Shown here: positions 13,638 to 21,405 of the stretch, piece by piece | How positions within the stretch are numbered: position 1 is the stretch's first letter | Layout of the letters: the number at the start of each line of letters is the position of its first letter | NCBI GenBank assembly: GCA_023460575.1 | Contig: JAEWPQ010000278.1 | Span: 1 to 26,238, forward strand | From: Bacillota bacterium | Lineage (GTDB): Bacteria; Bacillota; Clostridia; Lachnospirales; Lachnospiraceae | Length of the DNA: 26,238 nt | Reading direction: 5' to 3' | Program-made: the position numbers and the translations under genes | The notes under the pieces: model-generated | Seen by the model: only the letters and a program-made list of their open reading frames with translations | Databases searched by the model: none | What the model was told of the DNA's origin: nothing

Positions 13638-15185
13638 ATGGTGGTTCCTGCATGGGTAATCACAGGATTTCTTGATTCCGGTAAAACAACGCTGATAAAC
13701 CGGTTAATCCGGGAAGAACTTTCTGAACAGGAAGTCCTGGTGATTCAATTTGAACGGGGCGATACACCCCTTGCCCAAGGGGAAGGAGTACGCTCCCTTT
13801 ATTATTCTAAGGCGGAAATAGAGGAGTCGCAGTTTTCAGTGGCTGACTCGATTTGCGAAGAGATTCTGGCTGATCCTGCCGATTTAATTCTGATTGAGTG
13901 GAATGGAATGGAGCATTTCCATAAATTTGAGGAAATGTTTTTACAGTTTCACATGAAGCCGGCCATCAATGTGGAAAAGGTTGTTTATGTGGGAGAGGAA
14001 AAAGAACTGAAGAATCGGATCACAGATTCCGGACTGATTTCCATGTCCCAGATTGCAGCCAGTGATATGGCATATTTAAGAACAGAGGATTTGAAAAAGG
14101 CGGAGCAGAGTGCCCAGGGGCTTTTTCGAATTAATCCGGATATCCGTGTATTTACAGAGGGAAAATGGGACCGCATTAAGAAAAATATGTTCCGGTATGA
14201 AATAAGATCCCAGATGATGCTGCTTTTGGCTGCAGCTGTGGCCATCATTTATCTGGTTGCAAATTCATTTTTGGGATCATTTGTCACGTTGTTTCTGGGC
14301 GTGTTTTTACAGGCGGTACCCTTTCTTGTTATCGGAGTGCTGCTTTCTTCCGCCATTCAGGTTTATGTGCCTGCAGACTGGATCCGGAGTAAGTTTCCAA
14401 AAAATGTGGTCATGGGGCAGCTTTTTGCCATTGCAGCCGGATTTTGTCTTCCGGTTTGTGACTGTGCTTCCGTACCGGTTTTTAAAGGTCTGGTAAAAAA
14501 GGGAGTTCCACTGTCTGCAGCAGTTACCTTTATGCTGGTATCCCCGGTGATTAACCCGGTGGTGATACTGTCTACCTGGTATGCCTTTAATGGGAACCTT
14601 AAGATAATTGCAGCCAGATGCGGTCTGGGAATTTTATGCGCAGTTTTGACTGGACTTACTTACCTTGTTTCTCCGCCCCCCAAAATACTGTTAGCGGATC
14701 CGTCCATACAGGGGGGAGAAACGTACGGGGATTATGAGATCCCTGCGGCGGATGAGACGAAAGCTTCCCGCTTTTTTCTTATGATGCGTCACGCCCAGAA
14801 TGAATTTTTCACAGTTGGGAAATACCTGCTTACCGGTATTTTTGTTTCCACTGTACTGCAGGAAGTCTGGCCGGGAATGGCCCGGTCGGGAGCTGGAATT
14901 CCGATTCTGGGTTCGGTGGCATTTATGATGGCAATGGCATTTATCCTGTCTTTGTGTTCTTCATCGGATGCGGTGGTGGCAAGAACCATGGCAGGTGTTT
15001 TCCCGGCAGGGGCGCTGATGGGATTTCTGGTGTTTGGTCCCATGATTGATTTGAAAAATGGAGCAATGCTTCTTGGCGGATTTGAGAAAAAATTTATTGT
15101 CCGTCTTTTTGTTACAACATTCCTGATCTGCTTTGGTGTAGTAGGTATGTTTGCATTGCTTGGAAGCGGAGGGATCCGGATATGA
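13638..15185 (+). CDS. Fusion: degenerate CobW-like P-loop domain + DUF318/ArsP-like permease
   Basis: 515 residues. Residues 1 to about 185 form a COG0523-like domain with an intact Walker A (ITGFLDSGKTTLINRL). The CxCC metal motif is missing, and the ExSG switch is replaced by LILIEWNGMEHF. From about residue 190 on it is an integral membrane permease of the DUF318/YraQ type, with about eight helices and the family signature PVCDCASVPVFKGLVKKGVP (about 271-290), FMLVSPVINPVV and LCSSSDAVVARTM. Stand-alone permeases of this type pair with DUF1980 proteins, as here: the next gene overlaps by 4 nt (ATGA). The architecture suggests that nucleotide binding gates or energises the permease, or docks the chaperone. 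The direction of transport is unknown; the zinc context favours uptake. Confidence 0.88.
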   Translation: MVVPAWVITGFLDSGKTTLINRLIREELSEQEVLVIQFERGDTPLAQGEGVRSLYYSKAEIEESQFSVADSICEEILADPADLILIEWNGMEHFHKFEEMFLQFHMKPAINVEKVVYVGEEKELKNRITDSGLISMSQIAASDMAYLRTEDLKKAEQSAQGLFRINPDIRVFTEGKWDRIKKNMFRYEIRSQMMLLLAAAVAIIYLVANSFLGSFVTLFLGVFLQAVPFLVIGVLLSSAIQVYVPADWIRSKFPKNVVMGQLFAIAAGFCLPVCDCASVPVFKGLVKKGVPLSAAVTFMLVSPVINPVVILSTWYAFNGNLKIIAARCGLGILCAVLTGLTYLVSPPPKILLADPSIQGGETYGDYEIPAADETKASRFFLMMRHAQNEFFTVGKYLLTGIFVSTVLQEVWPGMARSGAGIPILGSVAFMMAMAFILSLCSSSDAVVARTMAGVFPAGALMGFLVFGPMIDLKNGAMLLGGFEKKFIVRLFVTTFLICFGVVGMFALLGSGGIRI

Positions 15186-16072
15186 AGCTGAGAGGGAAAG
15201 GAATCAATGTGCAGGCATTGACGGAGTCTGCATGCTATCTGTTTTTTGGAATTCTGCTTTTCCGGCTGACGTTTACAGGCGGCTATCTCTCCTATGTGAC
15301 GCCGAGAATGAAGCCTTATTTATATGGTTTGTCCGCACTTATGGTACTGTGGGCAGCCATGGGGACAGGGAAGATTTTCCGTCCGAAATATAAGGGCAGG
15401 CTGTTTCATTGTCTGGTTCTTGGAATCCCGATTCTGATTTTAACAGTACCGCCAGCCCCTCCTGCAGGAAGTGCGGCGATTAAGAACTATTCCAGCTCCA
15501 GTATACCTGGTTCCTCTTCGGAAGGGGCTGGGACCGGTTATGGAAGTGCCAGTGAGCAGGCAACAGCCGGAATTGATTATTATGAAGATGAAACAGAGCC
15601 AGAGCAGCCGGATTACAGTGCCGGTTATGATGGGAATGCAGATGATGCTGCGCAGACACAAAGTCAGCAGCCGGAGCTTTTAAAAGGAGCCGGATTAAAC
15701 GGACTTAATGAGAATGCCAGAACGATTACCATTGCAGACGATGATTATTATGCGTGGATGACAGAGCTTGGTGCTCATGCAGACAAATACCAGGGGTACA
15801 CAATTACCATGAAGGGGTTTGTGTTTCTGGATCTGGAAAACCGGCAGGAAAATGAATTCGCACTGGTCCGTCTGTCTATGTGGTGCTGTTCTGCGGATAT
15901 GGCGCCTATGGGGCTGATGGCATATGACTCAAAAGGGTTGAACTTTAAAGAAAATGACTGGGTTACGGTTACCGGAAAGCTGTCGGTAAAAGACGGATAT
16001 CCCACCATTGATGCAGAAAATATGGTGGCAGCGGAGAAACCGCAGCAGGAGTATGTTTACCCTTATTACTGA
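15182..16072 (+). CDS. DUF1980 / TIGR03943-family permease partner protein
   Basis: 296 residues. Two membrane helices near the N-terminus (about 10-35 and 38-60) and a further hydrophobic stretch (about 75-97, ending PPAPPAGS) are followed by a Ser/Gly/Asp/Glu-rich linker (about 98-165). The C-terminal conserved domain (about 175-290) has LDLENRQENEFALVRLSMWC followed by CSADMAPMG, including a Cys-Cys pair, and NDWVTVTGKLS. TIGR03943 proteins are typically encoded beside DUF318 permeases and are thought to form a complex with them; here the start overlaps the permease stop by 4 nt. The Cys-Cys pair could bind metal outside the membrane. It ends the zinc operon, followed by a terminator at 16075. 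Confidence 0.85.
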   Translation: MKLRGKGINVQALTESACYLFFGILLFRLTFTGGYLSYVTPRMKPYLYGLSALMVLWAAMGTGKIFRPKYKGRLFHCLVLGIPILILTVPPAPPAGSAAIKNYSSSSIPGSSSEGAGTGYGSASEQATAGIDYYEDETEPEQPDYSAGYDGNADDAAQTQSQQPELLKGAGLNGLNENARTITIADDDYYAWMTELGAHADKYQGYTITMKGFVFLDLENRQENEFALVRLSMWCCSADMAPMGLMAYDSKGLNFKENDWVTVTGKLSVKDGYPTIDAENMVAAEKPQQEYVYPYY

Positions 16073-16074
16073 TG

Positions 16075-16116
16075 AAAACAGGAGAACGGTGCGTGAATGC
16101 ATGTTTCTCCTGTTTT
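16075..16116 (+). terminator. Rho-independent terminator of the zinc operon
   Basis: AAAACAGGAGAA (16075-16086) pairs perfectly with TTCTCCTGTTTT (16105-16116), a 12-bp stem with an 18-nt loop and T-rich 3' end followed by ATTGAT. Confidence 0.85.
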
Positions 16117-16164
16117 ATTGATATTTAATGGAAATGGGAGGAGCATGGTTTAAGCTCAATCCGG

Positions 16165-16193
16165 TTGACAGACATTTCACGCTGATTTACAAT
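16165..16193 (+). promoter_or_regulatory. Promoter of the HD-GYP/MFS operon
   Basis: TTGACA at 16165-16170 and TACAAT at 16188-16193 are separated by 17 bp. It lies about 70 bp before the start codon. Confidence 0.7.
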
Positions 16194-16265
16194 AATCTTA
16201 TGTTACAATTATTACTAAAATATCAGTAATTCAACTGGAATGGATACGGAAGGAGCCGATACAAC

Positions 16266-17480
16266 ATGCAATTCAGCTTAAATGATTTCCTGATCGCTGT
16301 CTCGTTTGCATTGGACTTTGTTGAGATGGACCGGTTGGGAATGCAGTCCAATCATGGAAAGAGAACTGCTTATCTGACCGTATGTATAGCAAGGAGACTG
16401 GAATTAACGGAAGAAGAGATTTACGATGCCGCCGCGCTTTCCATTCTCCATGATAACGGTATAAGTGAATCAAATCTATATGAACAGCTTCCCCAGGAAT
16501 GGGATCATGCAGTGACGGAATTTGAAGGCTCCAGAGGCCATTGTGTGATTGGAGAAAAGAATGTAAAGGACTACCCGTTTCTGACAGCGCCTCAGGATGT
16601 GATTCTCTATCATCATGAGCGCTATGATGGAAATGGGTTTTTCGGGTTAAAGGGTGATGAGATACCGCTTATTTCCCAGGTTATAGCGGCAGCTGACAGT
16701 TTTGAAAACTATTTTAAGTATTCAGGCGGAGATTATTCCCATGAAAAGGTGCTCAAATGGGTGAAGAGGTGTGAGGCAGGCATGGTTTCACCGCAGCTTG
16801 CAGCCATCCTTCACCAGATGGCGCAGGAACAGTCTGTCTGGGAAAATCTAAGCAATGACAGAATTGAGCCGGCTCTTGAGGCTTTGGTTCCATCCTTTGA
16901 CATGGAGATGCCCCTGGATAAAATCCGCCAGGTTACCGGTGTGTTTTCCAGAATTGTTGACTCAAAATCCAGCTTTACCAGACGTCATTCCAAAGGTCTG
17001 GCAGAAAAAGCGGCCAGAATGGCAGAATATTATAAGAAAGGACAGGAGGAAACAGCCCGGCTGGTCATTGCAGCTGACTTACATGATTTAGGAAAGCTGG
17101 CTGTGCCAAACAGCATCCTTGATATTCCCCGTGCCCTGACTCCGGATGAATTTGAGACAGTAAAGAGACATGTGTATTATACAAGAGTTGCACTTGAGAA
17201 CATCAGAGGTGTTGAAGACATTACGGAATGGGCAGCCAACCACCATGAAAAACTCAACGGGAAGGGATATCCTTTCAGTAAGACAGGGGATGAACTGGAT
17301 TTTAATTCCCGTCTGATGGGGTGCCTTGATGTATATCAGGCTCTTACAGAAGACCGTCCCTACCGGAAGGGAATGGTACATAGCCAGGCTGTTAAGATTC
17401 TTTCTGATATGGCAAAAAGTGGTTTTGTGGATAACTCAATTACAAAAGATATCGACCAGGCATTTGGTTTCGTGATATAG
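16266..17480 (+). CDS. Tandem HD-GYP-like phosphodiesterase
   Basis: 404 residues with two HD-GYP-like halves and no obvious sensor or receiver domain. The first half has SILHDNGIS (about 59-67) and HHERYDGNGFFGLKGDEIP (about 117-135). The second has AADLHDLGKLAVPNSIL (about 268-284), KRHVYYTR, a tandem-His NHHEKLNGKGYP (about 326-337) and DVYQALTEDRPYRKGM. In the second half the HD and HHExxxGxGYP elements match catalytically active c-di-GMP phosphodiesterases; in the first the GYP is replaced by GFF, so it may be impaired or act on another substrate. The start follows GAAGGAGCC. It is 13 bp upstream of the MFS exporter and probably co-transcribed. Confidence 0.88.
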   Translation: MQFSLNDFLIAVSFALDFVEMDRLGMQSNHGKRTAYLTVCIARRLELTEEEIYDAAALSILHDNGISESNLYEQLPQEWDHAVTEFEGSRGHCVIGEKNVKDYPFLTAPQDVILYHHERYDGNGFFGLKGDEIPLISQVIAAADSFENYFKYSGGDYSHEKVLKWVKRCEAGMVSPQLAAILHQMAQEQSVWENLSNDRIEPALEALVPSFDMEMPLDKIRQVTGVFSRIVDSKSSFTRRHSKGLAEKAARMAEYYKKGQEETARLVIAADLHDLGKLAVPNSILDIPRALTPDEFETVKRHVYYTRVALENIRGVEDITEWAANHHEKLNGKGYPFSKTGDELDFNSRLMGCLDVYQALTEDRPYRKGMVHSQAVKILSDMAKSGFVDNSITKDIDQAFGFVI

Positions 17481-17493
17481 GGGGAAATAAAAT

Positions 17494-18681
17494 ATGAAGT
17501 ATGAAAAAGTTGCATTGTCCATTGTGCTGGTGTCACTGCCCTTTCTTGTTTTCGATGCGATGCTGCCTTCTTATACAAAAGAACTGGGGTATACCGTATT
17601 TCAATTAAGCATTCTGTATTCTGTTTATTCATTTTCAGAATTGATCATGAGGCTGTTGATTGGAAAGGTTTCCGACCGTTACAGCCGTTACGCGGTACTG
17701 TGCTGTGCCCTGTTGCTGTATGGACTGTCTTATTTTCTTTTTGCCCAGGCAAGAAGTCTGGGATACTTACTGGCTGCAAGAATGGTACAGGGAGCGGCAG
17801 GAATTCTCTTAACAATTTCTGCAGTCAGTCTGATTACGGCGGAAAAAACCAGCTTTGCCCACGGACTTGGAAGATATAGCGGTAACCGGCAATTCGGAGG
17901 AATCTTAGGAATCGGTCTGACATTTTACGTGTTCAGCCGCTCTGATTTTTTAGAAGGATGGAACCGGTTGTTTTTAATCAGTGCCGCTCTTTCCATGGTT
18001 TCACTGGTGTATACATTTGCCCAAAGACCTTCACACACGAAAGAATTGGTTTCCCAGTCTGAAAAGGTGGTTTATACCGCGCTGGAGCAGAAGATCTGGA
18101 TTTTAAATCTCCTTTACTGTATACCGGTGAGGATGGCAGGAGTGCTGATTATTCCGTATATGATGGAGGTATATCATGTGGATATGCAAGCCGTTGCATT
18201 TGTGTTTATATTGCCGGTAATGCTTTCTGCTTTTCTTAGTCCCAGAATCGGACAAATCGGAGACAGGCTGGGATATAAAAAAACCATTCTTTCGTTTACG
18301 CTGATTGCCGCTGTGCTCATTATTTTTCTGGTTTTCAGTCCGAATCTGTGGATATTTGCACTTATCTGGACATTGTATCAGTTAGCTCTTACTGCTCAGG
18401 ATTATTCTCTGGATGCATTGTTTGTGGAAGGAGTTCCGGAACAGGTAATGGGAAATTTTTACGGAAAGTATATGTTTGGCACCAGTCTGGGCGGAATCAT
18501 TGGTCCGTTTATCGGTGGAAGTGTATTTCAACTGGCTGGCGGGAGAGCACCCTATTTTATCTGTTCTGCTTTCCTGGCTGTGATAGGTGTTCTTGTGTGG
18601 AGGCTGATACCCGCCAAGGGGAAGCTTAAGATAGAAACGTCCGGGTTGACAGAAAAACCAGATGGTGATATAGTCAGATAA
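17494..18681 (+). CDS. MFS transporter (drug-efflux type)
   Basis: 395 residues, about 12 membrane helices, with the MFS motif A-like loop GKVSDRYSRYAVL between helices 2 and 3 and a second copy RIGQIGDRLGYKKTIL between helices 8 and 9. The first helix contains LPFLVFDAMLP. This layout fits proton-coupled efflux of drugs or metabolites, but the substrate is not readable. It follows the HD-GYP gene by 13 bp (AGGGGGAAATAAA upstream). The leader of an ABC-F ATPase begins 22 bp after its stop, so efflux and ribosome protection could be linked functionally. Confidence 0.9.
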   Translation: MKYEKVALSIVLVSLPFLVFDAMLPSYTKELGYTVFQLSILYSVYSFSELIMRLLIGKVSDRYSRYAVLCCALLLYGLSYFLFAQARSLGYLLAARMVQGAAGILLTISAVSLITAEKTSFAHGLGRYSGNRQFGGILGIGLTFYVFSRSDFLEGWNRLFLISAALSMVSLVYTFAQRPSHTKELVSQSEKVVYTALEQKIWILNLLYCIPVRMAGVLIIPYMMEVYHVDMQAVAFVFILPVMLSAFLSPRIGQIGDRLGYKKTILSFTLIAAVLIIFLVFSPNLWIFALIWTLYQLALTAQDYSLDALFVEGVPEQVMGNFYGKYMFGTSLGGIIGPFIGGSVFQLAGGRAPYFICSAFLAVIGVLVWRLIPAKGKLKIETSGLTEKPDGDIVR

Positions 18682-18702
18682 TCAAATGTAAGGAGAGCAG
18701 AT

Positions 18703-18795
18703 ATGAGTTTTTTTATTAGCGATCAATTGACAAGACGAATGAGCTCTGTACAAATCAACCCGGTGAAACATTGTACAGAGTATGGCGGTTACTGA
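18703..18795 (+). CDS. Candidate 30-aa leader peptide ahead of the ABC-F gene
   Basis: A 31-codon ORF with a strong ribosome site (GTAAGGAGAGCAGAT) begins 22 nt after the MFS stop. It starts MSFFISDQLTRRM and ends KHCTEYGGY. A perfect 10-bp inverted repeat (CTCTGTACAA at 18744-18753 with TTGTACAGAG at 18771-18780) lies inside it, so ribosome position on this ORF would control folding of the RNA. TTGACA at 18727-18732 also offers a weak promoter (TACAAA as -10) inside it. I do not recognise the peptide. A regulatory upstream ORF is more likely than a functional protein. Confidence 0.5.
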   Translation: MSFFISDQLTRRMSSVQINPVKHCTEYGGY

Positions 18796-18898
18796 TACGC
18801 TTATAGAATTCATCGGGAGACAGTGCAGCAATAAGAACAGCGTTACAGGCTGTTTCTTCTTTTGATGCCTGTTTTCCCTGCTTCTTTTTGCGCTATGA

Positions 18899-18992
18899 GG
18901 TCATGGACAATGTTTTGTTTGTTCATGGCCTTTTGTTGTAGAAAATCCGGACAGAAGGCAGAGGAGATTGTATCCATGTCTTCTGTTTTTTT
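18899..18992 (+). terminator. Two tandem terminators with a competing antiterminator in the ABC-F leader
   Basis: Terminator 1: 18899-18910 pairs with 18919-18930 (12 bp with two G-U) followed by TTTTGTTG. Terminator 2: ACAGAAGGCA (18951-18960) pairs with TGTCTTCTGT (18977-18986) followed by a T7 run. Between them, CCTTTTGT (18929-18936) is complementary to ACAGAAGG (18951-18958), an alternative hairpin that uses the 5' arm of terminator 2 and the end of terminator 1. Termination and antitermination are therefore mutually exclusive. A weaker hairpin (18836-18841 with 18849-18854, followed by a T-rich run) lies upstream. Terminator 1 may also end the MFS transcript. Confidence 0.7.
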
Positions 18993-19081
18993 ATTTGAAA
19001 AAATCAGCAACAGGGATATTGGGATAGAAAGAGGAAATACGTCTGTATCAGGAATGAACACAGGAAAGAAGGAATATAGAC

Positions 19082-20611
19082 GTGAGTTTATTAGAGATTA
19101 CAAGCTTATCTCATTCATTTGGAGATAATCAGTTGTTTCATGAAACAGAATTGATTCTAAATAAAGGAGAACATATTGGAATTACGGGCCAGAACGGTAC
19201 AGGAAAAAGTACCTTAATTAAAATTTGTACAGAAGAAATCATACCGGATAAAGGAAGAGTGGTGTGGCATCCGGGTACAAAAGCTGGTTATCTGGATCAA
19301 TACGCCAGTATAGACGGTACAATGACTATGAAAGCATTTTTAAAAACTGCATTTGAAGAACTTTACATCATGGAGAAAAAGATGAATGAGCTGTATGCCC
19401 GTGCAGCGCAGGGACAGGAAAGTGCTCTTAAGGCAGCTGCGGGATATCAGGAGACATTGGAACGGCGTGATTTTTACCGGATTGATTCACAGATTGAGCT
19501 GGTTTGTCAGGGACTGGGGCTCTCATCTATTGGGCTTACCCGTCCAATCGGAGAAATGAGCGGAGGCCAGAGGGCAAAAGTCATTATGGCAAAACTTTTA
19601 ATTGAAAAGCCGGATGTATTACTTTTAGACGAGCCGACCAACTTTCTGGATCACGATCATATTGTCTGGCTTCAGGATTATCTGTGCGGTATCGGGCAGG
19701 CATTTATCATTGTTTCTCATGACGAAGGGTTTCTTACTAAAACCACAAACTGGATTTGTGATATTGATAATAAGAAAATAGTAAAATACTTTGGTTCGTA
19801 CGGAGAATTTCTGAAAAAGAAAATACAATTAAGGGAAAATTATACAAAACAATATTCTGCACAGCGAAAGGAGATTAAAAAGACGGAAGAATTTATCCGC
19901 AAAAATATAGCCGGAAGAAAATCGAAAATGGCAAGAGGAAGACAAAAGCAGCTGGATCATATGAAACGGCTGGAGGCGCTGGAGCAAAAGGATATCAGAC
20001 CTTTTTTCCAGTTTGATCAGGGGACGCTCTCTTCCACGGGAAAACTGAACGTATCAGATCTGACGGTAGGCTACAGCTTCCCGGTTTTATCCTCCGTGAA
20101 TTTTTCTATGAAAGAGGGAGAAAAAGTGGTCATAACGGGCTTTAACGGAGCGGGCAAATCCACGCTGTTAAAAAGCCTGATGAAAGAAATACCTGCCTTA
20201 AGCGGAGAGTTTTGTTTTTCTGCAAAAGCTGTCATTGGATATTATGAGCAGGATCAGATATGGGAAGATGACTGTCTGACTCCCATAGAGATCGTGTCGG
20301 AACATTTTCCAACCCTGGAGACAAAGGAGGTAAGAAAAAAGCTGGCTTTAAATGGAATATCGGGAAAGCATGCACTGCAGCCAATCAGAACCTTAAGCGG
20401 AGGAGAGCAGGCAAAAGTAAAGCTGTGCCTGCTGACAGGAAAAACTTATAATTTTCTCATCTTGGATGAGCCCACCAATCATCTGGATGTGCAGGCAAAA
20501 CTGGCGCTTAAGACAGCATTATCTGAATTTCCCGGCACTGTTTTGCTGGTTTCCCATGAAGTGTCATTTTACAGGGACTGGGTTGACAGAGTGATTGAAA
20601 TCAGTTCTTAA
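19082..20611 (+). CDS. ABC-F family ATPase (ribosome-protection or translation factor)
   Basis: 509 residues from GTG 19082 (AGAAGGAATATAGAC upstream). Two nucleotide-binding domains: NBD1 with Walker A GITGQNGTGKST (33-44), signature MSGGQRAKV (about 158) and Walker B LLLDEPTNFLD (about 180); a basic, helical interdomain linker (about 245-315, rich in KK, RK and GRQKQ), which in ABC-F proteins reaches the peptidyl-tRNA and peptidyl-transferase centre; NBD2 with Walker A ITGFNGAGKST (about 350), signature LSGGEQAKVKL (about 438) and Walker B LILDEPTNHLD (about 460). There are no membrane segments. The leader with short ORF and tandem terminators is the layout seen for antibiotic-inducible ABC-F resistance genes (the vmlR/lsa/msr type of control), so antibiotic resistance is plausible. 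The subfamily is not assigned. Confidence 0.92.
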   Translation: MSLLEITSLSHSFGDNQLFHETELILNKGEHIGITGQNGTGKSTLIKICTEEIIPDKGRVVWHPGTKAGYLDQYASIDGTMTMKAFLKTAFEELYIMEKKMNELYARAAQGQESALKAAAGYQETLERRDFYRIDSQIELVCQGLGLSSIGLTRPIGEMSGGQRAKVIMAKLLIEKPDVLLLDEPTNFLDHDHIVWLQDYLCGIGQAFIIVSHDEGFLTKTTNWICDIDNKKIVKYFGSYGEFLKKKIQLRENYTKQYSAQRKEIKKTEEFIRKNIAGRKSKMARGRQKQLDHMKRLEALEQKDIRPFFQFDQGTLSSTGKLNVSDLTVGYSFPVLSSVNFSMKEGEKVVITGFNGAGKSTLLKSLMKEIPALSGEFCFSAKAVIGYYEQDQIWEDDCLTPIEIVSEHFPTLETKEVRKKLALNGISGKHALQPIRTLSGGEQAKVKLCLLTGKTYNFLILDEPTNHLDVQAKLALKTALSEFPGTVLLVSHEVSFYRDWVDRVIEISS

Positions 20612-20651
20612 TGAGAATTAATTTTGCTAAATATAATTTATTAAAACCATA

Positions 20652-20680
20652 TTGACTTCGGTAAAATAATGTGGTAGTAT
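20652..20680 (+). promoter_or_regulatory. Promoter of the nitroreductase-like gene
   Basis: TTGACT at 20652-20657 and TAGTAT at 20675-20680 are separated by 17 bp in the AT-rich gap after the ABC-F gene. Confidence 0.6.
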
Positions 20681-20769
20681 TTTAATAACAAAAAGTTTAT
20701 ATGAATAAAGCACACAGGATTAGAGATGATTTCTATAGTGGTTTCAAATAAAATAAAGGAGGAACAGAT

Positions 20770-21345
20770 ATGATGTCATTTATTCAGAGCCTTGAGAAGA
20801 GAAGAACTTATTATAATATCAACCGTGAGCTTCCTGTATCGGAAGAGGAAGTTCTGGATATTGTCAGAAAGGTTACAGAAGCTACACCGGACGCATTCAA
20901 TATGAAGAGTGCCAGAGTTGTGGTCGCACTGGGAGAGAAGCAGGATCAGCTGTGGGATGGTGTCTACGATGCTTTCGGAGGGCAGATAGACCGGGAAAAG
21001 ATCAACACATTTAAGAATGGATATGGTTCGGTTTTATATTTTATTGATGAATCGGTTATAAAATCCTATCAGGAACAGTTTGCACTCTATGCAGATAACT
21101 TCCCGGTCTGGGCCAATCAGGCGAACGGAATGCTTCAGTCCAATATCTGGACTGCTTTACGGGAAGTGGGCGTCGGAGCATCGCTTCAGCATTATAATCC
21201 GGTAATTAATGAAGCAGTTTCCAGGCTATTTAATATTCCGGATCACTGGAAGCTCATCGCACAGATGCCATTTGGAGGCATCGGCGCAGAACCGGATGCA
21301 AAAGAGAAAGAAGACATTCAGAAAAGAGTTATTGTAAAGAAATAA
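20770..21345 (+). CDS. Nitroreductase-family oxidoreductase (HBN1/Frm2-like)
   Basis: 191 residues, starting MMSFIQSLEKRRTYYNI with AAGGAGGAACAG upstream (ATG 20773 is also possible). The N-terminal SLEKRRTYYNINRELP matches the FMN-binding RRSxR-type motif of the nitroreductase fold, with Tyr replacing the usual Ser/Arg pattern. Later landmarks are TPDAFNMKSARVVVALG, WANQANGMLQSNIWTALREV and LQHYNPVI...LFNIPDHWKLIAQMPFGG. The pattern fits the short Frm2/HBN1-like subgroup, FMN-dependent NAD(P)H oxidoreductases linked to fatty-acid or nitro-compound responses. It is monocistronic, with its own promoter and terminator. Confidence 0.88.
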   Translation: MMSFIQSLEKRRTYYNINRELPVSEEEVLDIVRKVTEATPDAFNMKSARVVVALGEKQDQLWDGVYDAFGGQIDREKINTFKNGYGSVLYFIDESVIKSYQEQFALYADNFPVWANQANGMLQSNIWTALREVGVGASLQHYNPVINEAVSRLFNIPDHWKLIAQMPFGGIGAEPDAKEKEDIQKRVIVKK

Positions 21346-21352
21346 AAGATAG

Positions 21353-21388
21353 AAAAGCTGTCCGGCATTCATTTGCCTGGCAGCTTTT
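21353..21388 (+). terminator. Terminator between nitroreductase and LysR genes
   Basis: AAAAGCTG (21353-21360) pairs with CAGCTTTT (21381-21388); the stem extends inward to GGCA/TGCC with one wobble and one mismatch. T5 follows on the plus strand. It lies between convergent stop codons. Confidence 0.8.
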
Positions 21389-21405
21389 TGTCATTGTCTC
21401 ATATA

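Noticed and set aside
18744..18780. Terminal inverted repeats of a small insertion element
   Set aside because: The 10-bp arms are only 17 nt apart, lie inside a short ORF and carry no transposase. A regulatory hairpin is more likely.
18862..19128. 88-codon ORF overlapping the ABC-F leader
   Set aside because: It runs through both terminators and into the ABC-F start, has no ribosome site, and its sequence looks non-coding.
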